Below, piece after piece: positions 31,755 to 42,704 of a stretch of DNA of 64,000 bases (positions within the stretch are counted from its first letter, which is position 1; each line of letters begins with the position of its first letter). The notes under the pieces were generated by a model. The model was not told the DNA's origin. It ran no database searches and saw only the letters and a program-made list of their open reading frames with translations. Both the position numbers and the translations under genes were made by a program. Source of the DNA: Tupaia tana (lineage: Eukaryota > Chordata > Mammalia > Scandentia > Tupaiidae); assembly GCA_026018925.1 (NCBI GenBank), contig JAKSZU010000003.1, positions 186,788,005 through 186,852,004 on the forward strand. Reading direction: 5' to 3'.

Positions 31755-31865
31755 GTCTTAAATTCAGTGGACCACACTTTGGAGATTCTGATTCCATTGG
31801 CTTGGCATGGGGATCTCTACAAAATCTGCAATAACTCATAAGTAATTCTGATACAGGAGCTTCAA
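31755..31865 (+). mobile_element. Possible hAT-Charlie fragment
   Basis: 'ttggagattctgattccatt' and 'agtaattctgatacaggag' are in the style of MER5/MER58 elements. Weak. Confidence 0.4.
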
Positions 31866-31869
31866 GAGC

Positions 31870-32330
31870 TGCATCCGCATACCAACAGTTTTATTTTGAG
31901 TAGTGGTGATGCTGATGGGAAGGAAAGGGTGACCCCGAGGAACCAGGAAAGGAATATTCTCAAAACATTGGACTGTCTGACGGGTCTCTTCATCCAGCGT
32001 CAACCAGTTTCGAAGTAGAACTGAAGGACAGCCTAATTGAGAAGTGTTGCCGGAAGACACAGAAAGGCCTTAGTTTGGGGAGTGAATGTTAGGTTGTTAG
32101 TTGATCCTGAAAGTGCCTGGGGGTTGCCTAGTTAGCCTGGTTATCAGAGGCTTGCTACTTTTCTTTCTCAAAGGGAGCCAGTTCTGTGAGTTGAGGAAGA
32201 AGCCTGGGAAAGCCTGCAGGGCAAATGAAGCCTCTGAACATCCTCCAAAATGTAGGAAAGGCATCAGTTCTGTAGACAGGACAGTGTAGATAGGATCTGA
32301 TAAATCCTGTCAGAGAGCTGTGACAACAGA
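31870..32330. other. No recognised feature
   Basis: Unique-looking sequence; frames are short and lie on both strands. Confidence 0.4.
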
Positions 32331-32339
32331 GGTATTCTG

Positions 32340-32512
32340 TACCTGCACTGGCCAGTGAGGTAGCCATGAGCCATGTGTGGCCTGTGAGCACTTGAAATGT
32401 GGCTAGTACAATGGAGAAATAGGTTTTTAAACTTTATTTAATTTTAATTAATTTACATTCCGATTTAAATAACCACAAATGGCTATGACAACTGTATTGG
32501 ATAGCCAACATG
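32340..32512 (+). mobile_element. hAT-like non-autonomous DNA transposon
   Basis: 'gagcacttgaaatgtggcta' followed by an A/T-rich middle and 'actgtattggatagcca' fit a common mammalian hAT-derived repeat. Family name uncertain. Confidence 0.6.
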
Positions 32513-32514
32513 AG

Positions 32515-32940
32515 AGCAAGAATCTCAAATTACCAACCAAATGTCAATGCTGGATGGAGGCAGCTCACCAAGGGTAAAATGGCTGCTCTAGTCCATCCCA
32601 GGGGAGTCTAGGTGCTTTGTAAGGCAGAGGCCATGGATGGGAAGTATCCTGACTCCCTCCAGCCTCTTCACTGCTCTGGGAAGGAGGGCTGCCTCTGTTC
32701 TGATGACATCTCCATGTTCTTTCCTAGCAGCACTCCAGTTCCAGGACTGTCAGCCTGGCCAGGTTCAAGGTCAAGGCTGGAATACAAGCTCACTCTGTAG
32801 TTCACGAAGGAATGTACAGGGATAAGGAAACCCCATGTTCTTTGTTTGGCACATAGGCAACCTCTTAACTATCCCCTCACACTGGTCTCCTCACATCTCA
32901 CTCAAAAGATAAAAGGCAGATCAAAGATAAGATAAAAGTT
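32515..32940. other. No recognised feature
   Basis: Unique-looking sequence. Confidence 0.4.
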
Positions 32941-33229
32941 GGGACCAGCAGATGGTGTAATGGTTACTTTGCTGGACCCCCCCCCCCCCCCCCCCCCCCA
33001 TAGTTGACTGGGTTTGAGTCCCAGACCTGGTGGCCTAAACATCACACTGGGCATGTGTGTGTGTGTACCCAAGATCCCAAGAGGAGAATGGAGGAGGAAG
33101 GATTGTGGTGTGGCCACCCCCTCTGGACGGTGATTTTTCACTCTCTGTCTCTTTGTCTCTTTCTGTCTCCCCAGCAAGTGCAGCTGTCCTGTAGCAAAAA
33201 TCTCTCTATATTAAAAAAAAAAAAAAAAA
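32941..33229 (+). mobile_element. tRNA SINE-L with poly(C) in its head
   Basis: The head reads 'gggaccagcagatggtgtaa', then 23 C (32977-32999) replace the usual 'actcccacatg' between box A and box B. The body and poly(A) are normal. Confidence 0.88.
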
Positions 33230-33660
33230 GGTTAAAATAAAAGCTATTCTAGAAGAGAACATTTTTTAGAGGCAGGCATGTAGACCATGTAAACATCTAG
33301 CTGTGGATAAAACGTATGAGCCCTCAGCTCTGTGACCTATGGGGGGACAAACAGGCTGTCCCACATGGTCAAGCAAAATCCCTGGGGAATAAAATCCTTC
33401 ACACAAGAAGCATATAACTTTCAATTACTTTAAACAAATTCAATACTTCTTTGCCAAGGTTGCCAGAAGCCTTCCAACCTCAGCTCCTTCCTAGGCTGCC
33501 CTTAGTAAGCCTAAAGGCCAGAGACACCCACCCCAAGTTGCAGACCTGTCTGAGGTCAGAGCATTGAGCCAGGTGTAAAAACAGATCTATTGATAGATAG
33601 GGAAAGGTACTGGGCTGTGGTAAGGTCCTGTCCCAGGAGGCCACAAAACACAGAGCTGAG
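33230..33660. other. No recognised feature
   Basis: Unique-looking sequence. Confidence 0.4.
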
Positions 33661-33676
33661 AGAAAAGGGGGGAACT

Positions 33677-33973
33677 GGGGACCAGCAGTTAGCGTAATGG
33701 CTATGTCGCTGGACTCCCACGTAGTCGACCGCGGTTCGAGTCCCGGACCCGGTGGCTTAAACTCACGCCGGGCGCGTGTGCGTGCGTGCCCAAGATCCCG
33801 AGAGGAGAATGGAGGAGAAGGGATTGCGGCGTGGCCATCCCCCCTGGGGGGTGATTTCCTGCTTTCTGTCTCTCTGTCTCTCTCTGTCTGTCTGGCGAGC
33901 GCACGCGCCCTATAGCAAAAAAAAAAAAAAAAAAAAAAACCTCTCAAAAAAAAAAAACCTCTCAAAAAAAAAT
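33677..33973 (+). mobile_element. tRNA SINE-L, near-consensus
   Basis: The best-preserved copy here. The TSD is 'aaaaggggggaact' at 33663-33676 and the same with one extra G at 33974-33988. The tail holds three A runs separated by 'acctctc', which suggests slippage or repeat priming at the tail. Confidence 0.95.
33690..33743 (+). promoter_or_regulatory. Pol III internal promoter (boxes A and B) of SINE
   Basis: Box A-like 'tagcgtaatggc' at 33690-33701 and box B 'ggttcgagtcc' at 33733-33743 are spaced as in tRNA genes. Box B is a perfect match to GGTTCGANTCC. Given for this copy as the type example; other near-consensus copies vary at one or two bases. Confidence 0.8.
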
Positions 33974-34069
33974 AAAAGGGGGGGAACTAACTACAGCTCA
34001 GTACTAAGATTCCAAGGGATAGAAGGTTCTCCCTGGCCTCAGGCTGGCTTGCTTGAAAGTGGATCCCAG

Positions 34070-34545
34070 GGCTGGTCCCACAGTAGTTAAGGGAGCTGGA
34101 TCTCACATGGCCGGTGGCTGTTCAAGTCCCAGTTCCAGGGACTTGAGTCCCAAACATGCAGGGCACATGTGCATTCATGCCCAAAATCCTAACAGGAGGG
34201 AAGATAGTAGAAAAAAGAATTGCAGGGGCCTGCAGGTGGTGCGGTAGTTAAGGGCACTGGACTCCCACATGGCTGACTGGTTCAAGTCCCAGACCTGGCA
34301 GCTTGTTTTCTCACTTTCCCTCTCTTTCTCTCTGTCTCTCTCTTTTTCACACTCTGTCTCTCTCTGGTCAAATTAAAATAAATAAATAAATAAATAAATA
34401 AATACATAAATGTAAATAAAATAATTATTTAAAAAAAAAAAAGAATTGCAGCATGACTATGCCTCATTGAGGGTGTATTTTCTCTCTCTCGCTCTCTCTC
34501 TGGCGAGTGCATGTGCCCTCTGGTGATTAAAAATCAAACATATAA
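34070..34545 (+). mobile_element. Old tRNA SINE split by SINE-S
   Basis: Halves at 34070-34225 and 34437-34545 join as one SINE ('gggctggtcccacagtagtt' ... 'gccctctggtgattaa'). The inner SINE-S duplicated the target. Confidence 0.82.
34226..34436 (+). mobile_element. tRNA SINE-S, nested
   Basis: Exact TSD 'aaaaaagaattgcag' at 34211-34225 and 34437-34451, within the older SINE. Confidence 0.94.
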
Positions 34546-35625
34546 AATGAATGTGGATCTCAGAGGGCAGAAAAGGACTGTAACTTCTCAGCTAGAGTGG
34601 CCCTGGCAGGACACAGTGAACCTGCTAATGTCATCCAGCAACTGCTGGCTTTTCAAGAACTCTGAAGAGCTGCCTACACTGTCCAGAGTAGGAGTCTAGA
34701 TCTTCTCAGAACATTAGAAAAACCTTCTTTCTGGGCAGAGGTCCTCCTGTATTTGCCAGGGGTCACATAATGAGAAGGGGACAAGAACAGACTTAGGCCC
34801 TGGGGAGAAACAGATTGCTGAGAATGTAATAACAAAAATTGTTCCTTCCTCCCATCTTCACACACCAGTCCTGCTGTCTAAAACACAGAGTGGTCCCATG
34901 GGGCCAGAATGTTCCGGTTACTACAGTCCAGAACAATGGCTAGGAAGCTATAGCTCTCAGCGCTAAAGCTTCTGATGGCTTGAGGATAAAGAGTGGCAGA
35001 AGAACTATGAATAGAGATCTCTCAATCATGTAGCTTTGCAAAGGTTAGTGGCAAGGGATGGCAAAGATCTAAAGCTCAAGGATATGGTAAGAGGCAGAGC
35101 CTGACATTCAGAACCTCTAGTGCCCACCTCCTCCCCCTTCTCCTAGAGAGGCAGGCGCTGCCAGGTCAGTGTCTCTGGGTGTGACTCATGTCTCAGCCTC
35201 CCTGCCTGGGACACTGGCAGCGACTCCCCGCCCTCGCAGGCCTGCTTGAGACATGACTGCTCACTCTTTTTATTTATTCCCTGTTCCTCAACCACCTCTC
35301 CTCACCAACCCATGACTAATGGGCTCCCACCACCCTAGGGCATGCTGGGAGGACATCACCACCACTGCAATTATTCATTCAGTCTCTCCACTCCCCACCC
35401 CAATCTCCCAGCATCAGCTTTATACTGAAATAATCAGCATAGCTCCTGTGATTCAGATGCAAGGTCTACACGGTGAGATGAACCCTCAGGTTGTGAAAGC
35501 CAGTGCTGGGCTGGCCAGGAATTCCTTCACATTGGTCCTTTCACCAACTTTGCATGCCTCAGAAACATGGTTGTTTGGAACTAACAGAATCTTATAATTT
35601 AATTACATCAGTGATACACACTGGA
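34546..35625. other. Repeat-free stretch, no gene seen
   Basis: About 1.1 kb without a recognisable repeat. It holds an imperfect inverted repeat at 35156-35222 and a TGACTCA (AP-1-like) at 35182-35188. Frames up to 92 codons look random. Confidence 0.5.
35156..35222. repeat. Imperfect inverted repeat (hairpin-forming)
   Basis: 'cgctgccag' (35156-35164) pairs with 'ctggcagcg' (35214-35222). After a 4-nt bulge 'gtgtc' (35169-35173) pairs with 'gacac' (35210-35214), sharing one base. The loop is about 36 nt. Could be chance. Confidence 0.5.
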
Positions 35626-35897
35626 GGGTTTTTATTTTTATTTTTTGTTACAGAGTGTTTGTGCATGTCAGAGAGAGACAGAGACAGAGGAGCAGTGAGA
35701 AAGCACCACTCTCTGCCCCCATCCCCCCAGGGTGGATGGCCACACCACAATTCATTACCCTCCATTCTCATCTCAAGATTTTAGGCAAACACGCACATGT
35801 GCCAGGCATGTTTTCTAAGACACTGGGTCCAGGACTTGAACCATGCAGTCAGTTGTGTGGGATCTAGTTACCTTAACCATCAGGCCACCATCCCCAG
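35626..35897 (-). mobile_element. tRNA SINE-L, old
   Basis: Antisense, 'tgttacagagtgtttgtgca' to 'caggccaccatcccc'. Confidence 0.75.
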
Positions 35898-35965
35898 TAT
35901 CAGCTTCTTTTAAAACAGCCATGTACGGGCCATACCCCAGAGATGTCTCCCAAGAGAACTAGTTG

Positions 35966-35968
<3 letters not shown>

Positions 35969-36007
<39 letters not shown>
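35969..36007. repeat. (GT)n microsatellite
   Basis: About 19 GT units at the tail side of the following antisense SINE. Confidence 0.95.
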
Positions 36008-36008
<1 letters not shown>

Positions 36009-36165
36009 TAGGGTGCATATGCTCACCAGAGAGAGACAAAGAGAGGGGGAGGACAAATTACCCGCCCCATAAGGTATGGTCTTCACAATGCTTTCTCAAT
36101 TTCTCCATTCTGCATGCATGCATGTGCACATGGCATGTTTTTCAAGCTACTGTGTCCAGGACTCA
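36008..36165 (-). mobile_element. tRNA SINE-L, truncated
   Basis: Antisense, 'tgatagggtgcatatgctca' to 'gtgtccaggactcatat'. The head end is missing. Confidence 0.7.
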
Positions 36166-36169
36166 TATC

Positions 36170-37320
36170 ATTACTCTTGTCTGAAATATCCTTTCCATTC
36201 CTCATGTCTCCTCCCTCTTAGAAATATCTCAGTCTGTTCCCCATCTCAGTTCCCCGGCCTGTTCACAGAGAACCCTTGAGCTCTTCCTCCATGAGACCTT
36301 TTCTGCCCATGGATGGGACAAGCTGCCCTGGCCTGCCTGACAGCTCACAAGAGCACTGTGATACTGACTTTGAGACCTAACAAGTTGTGAATTTGGCTTC
36401 TATTTGGGAAGGTCCAGAAGGGAAGGAAGCCTTCCCCATCTCTAAGAGGTCTTGCTCATGGAGGTGCCAACTTAACATGAGGATGGAAGTTGACACGACA
36501 CCATGGCATCCCACACCCAGGGGGAGCACACTGCACCTTCAGAAGTTTGCTTTTGGAACTCTGCAACTGGGCTCCCTGCACAGATTAAACACTGACAGTT
36601 CCCATTTGTGTAAATGTTCACAAGACAGGAAGGTCCAGCTGCTTTCCAGACAGACCAGCAAGGACCATGGTTAGGTAAGTTCCGGGGACCAGCAGAAGGG
36701 ACAGTTCCTGCACCCCGGGGCTGACCAATACCATGTAAGGAGCACTAAATGGTACATAAAAACTAACGATATCACCTAGCAGAACAGAAAGTATCTGAAT
36801 TATAATTTCTTTAAAAATTCAGAAGCCCAGCTCTTTCCTTCTGCCAGTTTTATATGCAAGAAAACAGTTGTGTGGAGACAGGTGAGGCTGCCAAGTGTGG
36901 ATATGTGGGAGGGCGGATGTTGGCCTGGGGGCTCCTGTCATTTCCTGCACACTTGAAAAGGCACTGCTGGTCCAGTGCGGCTGTCCAGCTGGGAGGGCAG
37001 GCCTTGCCATCTGCCCACCCCTCCGAGGGGCACAGACCTTTCCTTGCTAGTGGCAAGGAGTGTTCAGCCCAGAGACCAGCCCTGCCAAGGACTCTGTCCT
37101 CAGAAGTGCGTGTTCAGGAAAGAGGGAGAGGAGGTGGCTGAGATCTGTAGCAGCTGCTGGCAATTCAGGAGTGTAGAGTGGGCAGCTCCCTGCAGGGACC
37201 CACAATCTGAAGAAAAGCAGCCATGACGGAGAGTACCGTGAGGCAAATGTGGATGAATAACAGCTACTCTCCTCACCACTACAGTCACCATGACTTAGCT
37301 CCTCTTAATAACTTGCCTAC
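36170..37320. other. Repeat-poor stretch, no gene seen
   Basis: About 1.15 kb. G+C-rich around 36900-37200, where frames overlap on both strands without a recognisable domain, start context or splice pattern. 36180-36300 may be an L2 remnant. Confidence 0.45.
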
Positions 37321-37323
37321 ATG

Positions 37324-37529
37324 GGACCAGCAGATGGTGTAATGGTTACATGGCTGGATTCCCAAATGGTCTACTGCAGTTCAATTCCATAACGAGGCTT
37401 GAAACTATGGGGGGTGGGTGTGCGAGCTCAAAATCCCCAGAGGAAACTGAAGGAGGCCCATCCCCCCTCAGGAGGTGATTTCTCACTTTCTCTTTCTCCA
37501 GCAAGTGCATGTTCTCTATAGCAAAAATC
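37324..37529 (+). mobile_element. tRNA SINE-L, internally shortened
   Basis: 'gggaccagcagatggtgtaa' to 'ctctatagcaaaaatc'. About 50 bases shorter than usual in the middle. Confidence 0.82.
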
Positions 37530-37717
37530 AGGCCCCTTTCTTCCTCTTGTAGTTTTTCTCCTGGCATTTCTCTGCCTCCTCTTGCCCCATGTTGACTGTC
37601 TTTCTCTTGACAATGAATGTCTTCTAGTTCCCTATAACAGTTTCTCTGTCGCTCAAAATCATTACTCTTACTATTCCCACTTTTAACAGTAGCCTTCCCC
37701 TACCTATTTTGTTTTAT

Positions 37718-37850
37718 ACACACACACACACACACATACACACACACACATATATATATACACACACACACATATACATACACACACATATATATATTTG
37801 TGTGTATGATGTGTGTGTATGTATGTATGTATATGTGTGTGAATATATAT
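37718..37850. repeat. CA/TA/TG compound microsatellite
   Basis: Mixed (CA)n, (TA)n and (TG)n blocks over about 130 bases. Confidence 0.92.
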
Positions 37851-37861
37851 ATCACATTTCT

Positions 37862-38024
37862 TTTCTTTTTCTTAAATTTTATTTACTATTATTATTATTA
37901 TTATTTTAATTTGACCAGAGAGAGACAGGGGGAAAGTGAGAAAGCAAACTTCCAGGTCTGCGACCAAACCACAGTTAGCCATGTGGAAGTCCAGTGCCTT
38001 AACCACTATGCCACCTGCTGACTC
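37862..38024 (-). mobile_element. tRNA SINE-S
   Basis: Antisense with an (ATT)n tail; 'aagcaaacttccaggtctgc' to 'ccacctgctgactcc'. Confidence 0.85.
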
Positions 38025-38029
38025 CGTCT

Positions 38030-38290
38030 CCTATGTATATCATAAGACCCGTCTTAAATGTTGCTCTCCTGGTGAAGCCCTTTTCAACCCCCTGAGACAG
38101 TAAAAGTTCCTCTATCTGCTTAGTTGATCTACTGTGGTACAACATTGTTTGGTAACACTTTGTTTCCCTGTTTCATTTGTTCCCTTTTTAAAATAATGAC
38201 ATTCTTGAAAGTAGCAAATATTTCTCTCACTCTAGGATGCAACATAAAGCTTAGTACATCCAATTTGCTTATAATTACTTGTTGACTGAC
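38030..38290 (+). mobile_element. L2 LINE 3' fragment
   Basis: 'tggtgaagcccttttcaacc' and 'acttgttgactgactg' at the end fit a decayed L2 terminus. Confidence 0.5.
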
Positions 38291-38294
38291 TGGG

Positions 38295-38750
38295 TAGGTG
38301 CACCACCTCTGAGGAGGCATGGTGGTTACAACCTGCTCCAGCCGTCACAGCCCAAGCAGGGCATGCAGCAAGGTGGGGCAGCTGTGAAAACAGGGGATGT
38401 TTTAGAGTTTCCTTGCCTCTGTGACATTTTCTAAATCTCATACCTAGTAGGGGATTAGTCCAAGGGGGCATCTTAATCCACCAGCCTTCAGTAAAATAAC
38501 CCTTAGAGTTTTTCCCACCTTTTCTCCCCATAGTAGATTGGGACCTGAGGATCTCTCATCCATAGGACAGACACGTACCTCTTAGGTACGACCTACCTAA
38601 AAGGTACCAAGAGAAGCACAACAGGGGATACTCAGGGATAGAGGACACACACCTCTAGTAATTAATCATAAACAATATAAAATACCCATAGAGACAGACT
38701 AGGAGTGAAGAGTTACAGGCGAATACAGGGAGCCACTGGTCTCCCCTTTT
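38295..38750. other. No recognised feature
   Basis: Unique-looking. A small palindrome built of 'ggtac' steps lies at about 38572-38612. Confidence 0.4.
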
Positions 38751-38870
38751 TAGGGTGACCACATAAATTAGTTTTCAAACTAAACAAATACAAAGGAGAA
38801 TTGTTAATAAATAAACTGAACATAGGCATGAACGAGGGCTGTCCGGCCATCTAGGAGGGTGGTCACCCTA
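38751..38870. mobile_element. hAT-like DNA transposon with terminal inverted repeats
   Basis: 'tagggtgaccaca' at the left end and 'ggtggtcaccctatt'-type 'ggtggtcaccct'+'a' at the right end form a 12-13-bp inverted repeat over a 120-bp unit. Non-autonomous, no frame. Reminiscent of MER-type hAT elements. Confidence 0.6.
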
Positions 38871-39124
38871 CCCACAAGACTCTTAAGATTCTAATCTTTT
38901 CATCTCCAGCCCTGTCCATGGCCCTAAGATCTTGACCCATAATCAATTGCCTGCTGGATATTTGCACTTGGATATCCTGTTGGTGACTCAACTGCAATGC
39001 ATCGAGAACTGAGGTTGGCACCTCCCCTATTCCCCTTTCCTCTATCCCTCTCTCACTGGGTTTTTCTCCGTCTGTGTTCCCCGTACAGAGAAAGAGCAAT
39101 GGCCTCCACTAGTGCATTCCCAGC

Positions 39125-39590
39125 CAGACCTTAGGAGTTGTCCTGGATTCCTTTCCACTTCATCATACCCTGGAAGCCATGTCCAGAGCTATTGATTTGA
39201 CTTCTGTCTGGCCCCTCCCACCTGTCCAGGTCTCCCTGCTTTTTCCCTGGACCATTTTAACAGTTCTCTCAACTGTTTTTCACTTTTCATCCTTCCATCC
39301 ATATCTCTAAGGTCCATCTTCATCATCGAGCAAACAGAGCTTTCCAATCCACAAAACTGCTCATGTCATTCCCCTTGCTGGTTCCCCTCACACTTTGACA
39401 CTTTGGGATGTACTTGAGACCTCTGAGGGTCACCCCTCCAGCTTCACAATCACCTGATTTCCCACCCCATGTTGGCCAGCTCTATGGACCTCTCCAGATG
39501 TCCGTGCTGCTCTCTGCCTGGGCTGCTCATTCACCTCTCGTTCTCCTCTAACCACCCCCTGTTCAGTAGTACACACTGCATAAACTACCT
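39125..39590 (+). mobile_element. L2 LINE ORF2/3' fragment
   Basis: 'aggagttgtcctggattcct', 'gtctccctgctttttccctg' and 'catgtcattccccttgctgg' keep the order of L2 ORF2 C-terminal coding sequence. No open frame. Confidence 0.65.
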
Positions 39591-39593
39591 TGA

Positions 39594-39830
39594 CTTTATT
39601 TGTTTATTCATTTCTTTGAGAGGAAGACAGGGACAGATTGAAAGAGAGAGCAGCACCCCCCCAACAGGGTAGGGTCTTCACACTATGATTCACCTGCAAT
39701 CTCAGCCGGCCTGGATCCTAGGTACATGCACACATGCCTGGTATGCACAAAAACGTCCCAGGATGCAAACCCAGGTTCTTCCACATGTGGGCCGAGTTGT
39801 GTTACCACTGTGCCATTGCCTGACCCCGCC
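39594..39830 (-). mobile_element. Old tRNA SINE
   Basis: Antisense, 'gaaagagagagcagcacccc' to 'cattgcctgaccccg'. A poly(C) run follows at 39828-39842. Confidence 0.65.
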
Positions 39831-40117
39831 CCCCCCCCCCCCACCTTGTCTTTCAAGGACTAGCTTTGCTGCCATTCTAGCCATTCATTTACTCACTGAC
39901 TACAGTGTTAGATGATGAGGGTTACAAATAAATATAAACACATAGATAGATAGGCAAACGTGGCAAAAATGCTATCAATCAATCCAGCTAGGTAAAAGGA
40001 ATTTGAGTGTTGTTTGTACCATTATTGCAACTTTTCTGTAGGTTTTAATTTTTTTAAATAGGAAATTAGGGAAAATATAAATAGAACATGAACTGCATAG
40101 AAATCATTCAAATGTGT

Positions 40118-40370
40118 GGGACTAGTAGATGGTGTAATGGTTAAGTCACTAGACTTCCACATAGTTGACTGTGGTTTGAGTCCCATATCCGGTAGCTTAA
40201 AACTCACACTGGGCGCGCGTGTGTGTATGTCCAAGATCCTGAAAGAAGAATGGAGGAGAAAGGATTACAACGTGGGCATCCCCCCAAGGGATGATTTCTC
40301 ATTTTCTGTCTCTGTTTCTCTGGTGAGTATACATGCCCTATATTAAAATCTCTCAAACAGATAAATACAT
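40118..40370 (+). mobile_element. tRNA SINE-L
   Basis: 'gggactagtagatggtgtaa' to 'gccctatattaaaatctctc'. Confidence 0.85.
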
Positions 40371-40394
40371 AAATAGATTTAAATATATGTGTTT

Positions 40395-40556
40395 GGGCCA
40401 GTAGGTGGTGTGGTGGTTAAGGCTTTGGATTTCCACATGGCTGATTGTGGTTTCAGTCTTGGACTTGGCAACTTGTTTTCTTACTTCCTCTCTCTCTCTG
40501 GTAAAACTGAAAAATAAATAAATTAATTAATTAAATTAAATAAATAATTCTTTAGA
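40395..40556 (+). mobile_element. tRNA SINE-S
   Basis: 'gggccagtaggtggtgtggt', CT stretch and TAAA-rich tail. Confidence 0.87.
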
Positions 40557-40559
40557 AAA

Positions 40560-41340
40560 TCAAAGTAAATATACATACATTTAATTCTGAGGAAAAGTTA
40601 GGGACCAAAAAACTCAGAAAAATAGATAAAGATAAAATCATTCAGAATCTCACTAACTAGAGATAACAATGATAATTATTTCAGGTTATACTTTGCTGAA
40701 AATTTTGATGTGTAGATATATTTCTAAATACAAAATGGGTTACACTGCATATTTTGTGGCCCATTCCTTTCACTCCACAATATATTATAAAAGCCTTTTT
40801 TATATTGATTCATTGACATTTTAACAGTTGCACAGCTTCCCATGGAATAGGTTTCTCCATAATTTTATGTAAACCCATGATCTTTCTTCTACATTCACAA
40901 ACACAAGTCCCAACTTCCTGATTCTGGCATTTTCCACAGTTCTAACCCAAAGTGGGAGTCAATGCTGGTGCTTTGTTTAGGGAGGTGACACATTGCTATT
41001 TGGGCTTCAGTGAAAAAAATGAAAACTGACAGGTTAAAATTAACTGAGAAAATACTTCATCTCAAATATCATGAACATTTGAATAGGTAGAGTCCAATCA
41101 GCTTGGCAGTTCTGCCCAAGAAGGCCGACAGAGTTCTGGACCTTGCCTGGGCCACTGGTAAGATTGAAAGAAGCTAAATATAAACTCAGAACTGAGTATT
41201 GAGACTTTTTTGAATTCACAGGCATAAAGACTGCCCCAGAAGGATTCGCCTCTACAACATTTTCCATCCACAGCATGTCACGCTCCCTAAAATTCCTAAG
41301 GGTTATGGTTCTCTAAAAGGCTACTGTCAGAAAGTAGGCA
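40560..41340. other. No recognised feature
   Basis: Unique-looking; A/T-rich to 40900. Confidence 0.4.
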
Positions 41341-41344
41341 CTCT

Positions 41345-41625
41345 CTGAAACTCCCTCGGTGGCTCCAGGCTCCGGCTCGCTGTGCTCAGTGCTGAGCTGG
41401 AAGCTGAATTATGTGACAGGACCCTCCCAGTCACCCGCAGACAGCGTGGCTGCTTCATCTCGTGTCCTGAAGTGTGAGACTCGCTGGTCGGGAGGTAGCT
41501 TTCCCGCGGCCACGCAGCCCCAGCCGCAAAGCTGGGGACCGTTCCTGGAGACACTGGCCCATGAGGACTCGGGGAACGTGTTCTCCACGTCCATGCAAGC
41601 GCAGAGCTGAGGTCCCAGCCTCACC
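41345..41625. other. Small CpG-rich patch
   Basis: About 280 bases with clearly more CpG than the surroundings (for example 'cgcggccacgcagcc' at 41503-41517), not part of a recognisable SINE. Frames on both strands (83 and 71 codons) match nothing I know. It could be a minor CpG island, an old exon or an unrecognised repeat. Confidence 0.45.
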
Positions 41626-41821
41626 GAGTGCCTAAAAGTGCCTCAAGAAATTTCTGCATGTTTTAATAATTATTTTTGTACACAAAGCTAATGGAGAAAT
41701 GCACTTTAAAATCACAGGAGTGGATGTTTTCTGTGTGGTTTATATCTCAAAAGCAAAAATGTAATAAAGGGAGAAAAGAAAAAAAAAAAAAAGGAGGCAG
41801 CTCTGCTGCGAGGGGGACAGA

Positions 41822-41995
41822 GTGGAAACAGCTGGGACTTTGGAGTCAAATGAACTGGGACTCCAGCTCTTCCTCTCACCAGCTGTATGACTATGGGTCA
41901 AGTCCTCAACCTCTCTGAGCTGATATGTCCTCATCTATAACAAGGATCTAAGAGGCCACCTGACTGAATTATTGTGAGGGTGAAATAGGACATTG
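41822..41995 (+). mobile_element. MIR SINE
   Basis: 'tgggactttggagtcaaatg', 'agctgtatgactatgggtca' and 'aacctctctgagctgata' follow the MIR consensus through the core and 3' part. Confidence 0.85.
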
Positions 41996-41999
41996 ACTA

Positions 42000-42700
42000 G
42001 TAACGAAATATAGGGGGTAAGCAAATGGGGCTTATTACTGTTACTGAGAACTCGAATTTGTTTCTCAGGTTAGCCAGGTGTGGTTTGAGGAGAGCTGTTT
42101 TAATAAGGTTGATGGTGCACATGGGAACTATACAGCAGAGCTCCCCTGAACCTCGCCCCCAAAGGCATGATACATGGCAAAAGAGACAGATCTGAACATC
42201 TGGGACCAACTGGGGCATTTAGGGCAAGATGGAGACACGCTGGGATGGTACCAGGATGCCTCATTCATTGCCGTAGTCCTCAGCATTCACACACTTAACA
42301 TTCATAATGTCAAGTATTCTCTAGTAGTCTCTGACGGTTCATGACCTACAATAATTTGCTCTTCTGCTGAGACATTAATTTTAATCACATTAGCTCAGAC
42401 TGAGAAAGTGTGTCTTAACAGATTTCCCAGGAGTGGCCCCTAATGAGGCTTTGCAGCAGACACTGGAAGCCGGGACTAGGACCTACTAAGCACCAACCCC
42501 TAACCCCAGGCCTGGTCTCTGCCCAAGATCCCAGTGGGGCTCGTAACACAGAGATCCTCCTTGCCTGTGACCAGATCTGCTCAAGGACTTTCTGGGAGTA
42601 GAGTGAATGACTGATGAGTCTCCAAGATGTGTTGGCACCATCAACTGGCAGGGCACAGACAATGCTGATGCTATTTAAAGGTGCTAGTGAAGTAACGTTG
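42000..42700. other. No recognised feature
   Basis: Unique-looking sequence. Confidence 0.4.
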
Positions 42701-42704
42701 CTTT

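Noticed and set aside
33480-33965. A 161-codon minus-strand frame
   Set aside because: Its N-terminal half is the reverse of a SINE-L, and the same 'RQTERDRETES' style peptide recurs wherever this SINE is translated.
36850-37226. Overlapping frames in a G+C-rich stretch as a possible exon
   Set aside because: Frames occur on both strands, none has a recognisable domain, and no convincing splice-site pair or codon bias could be seen by eye.
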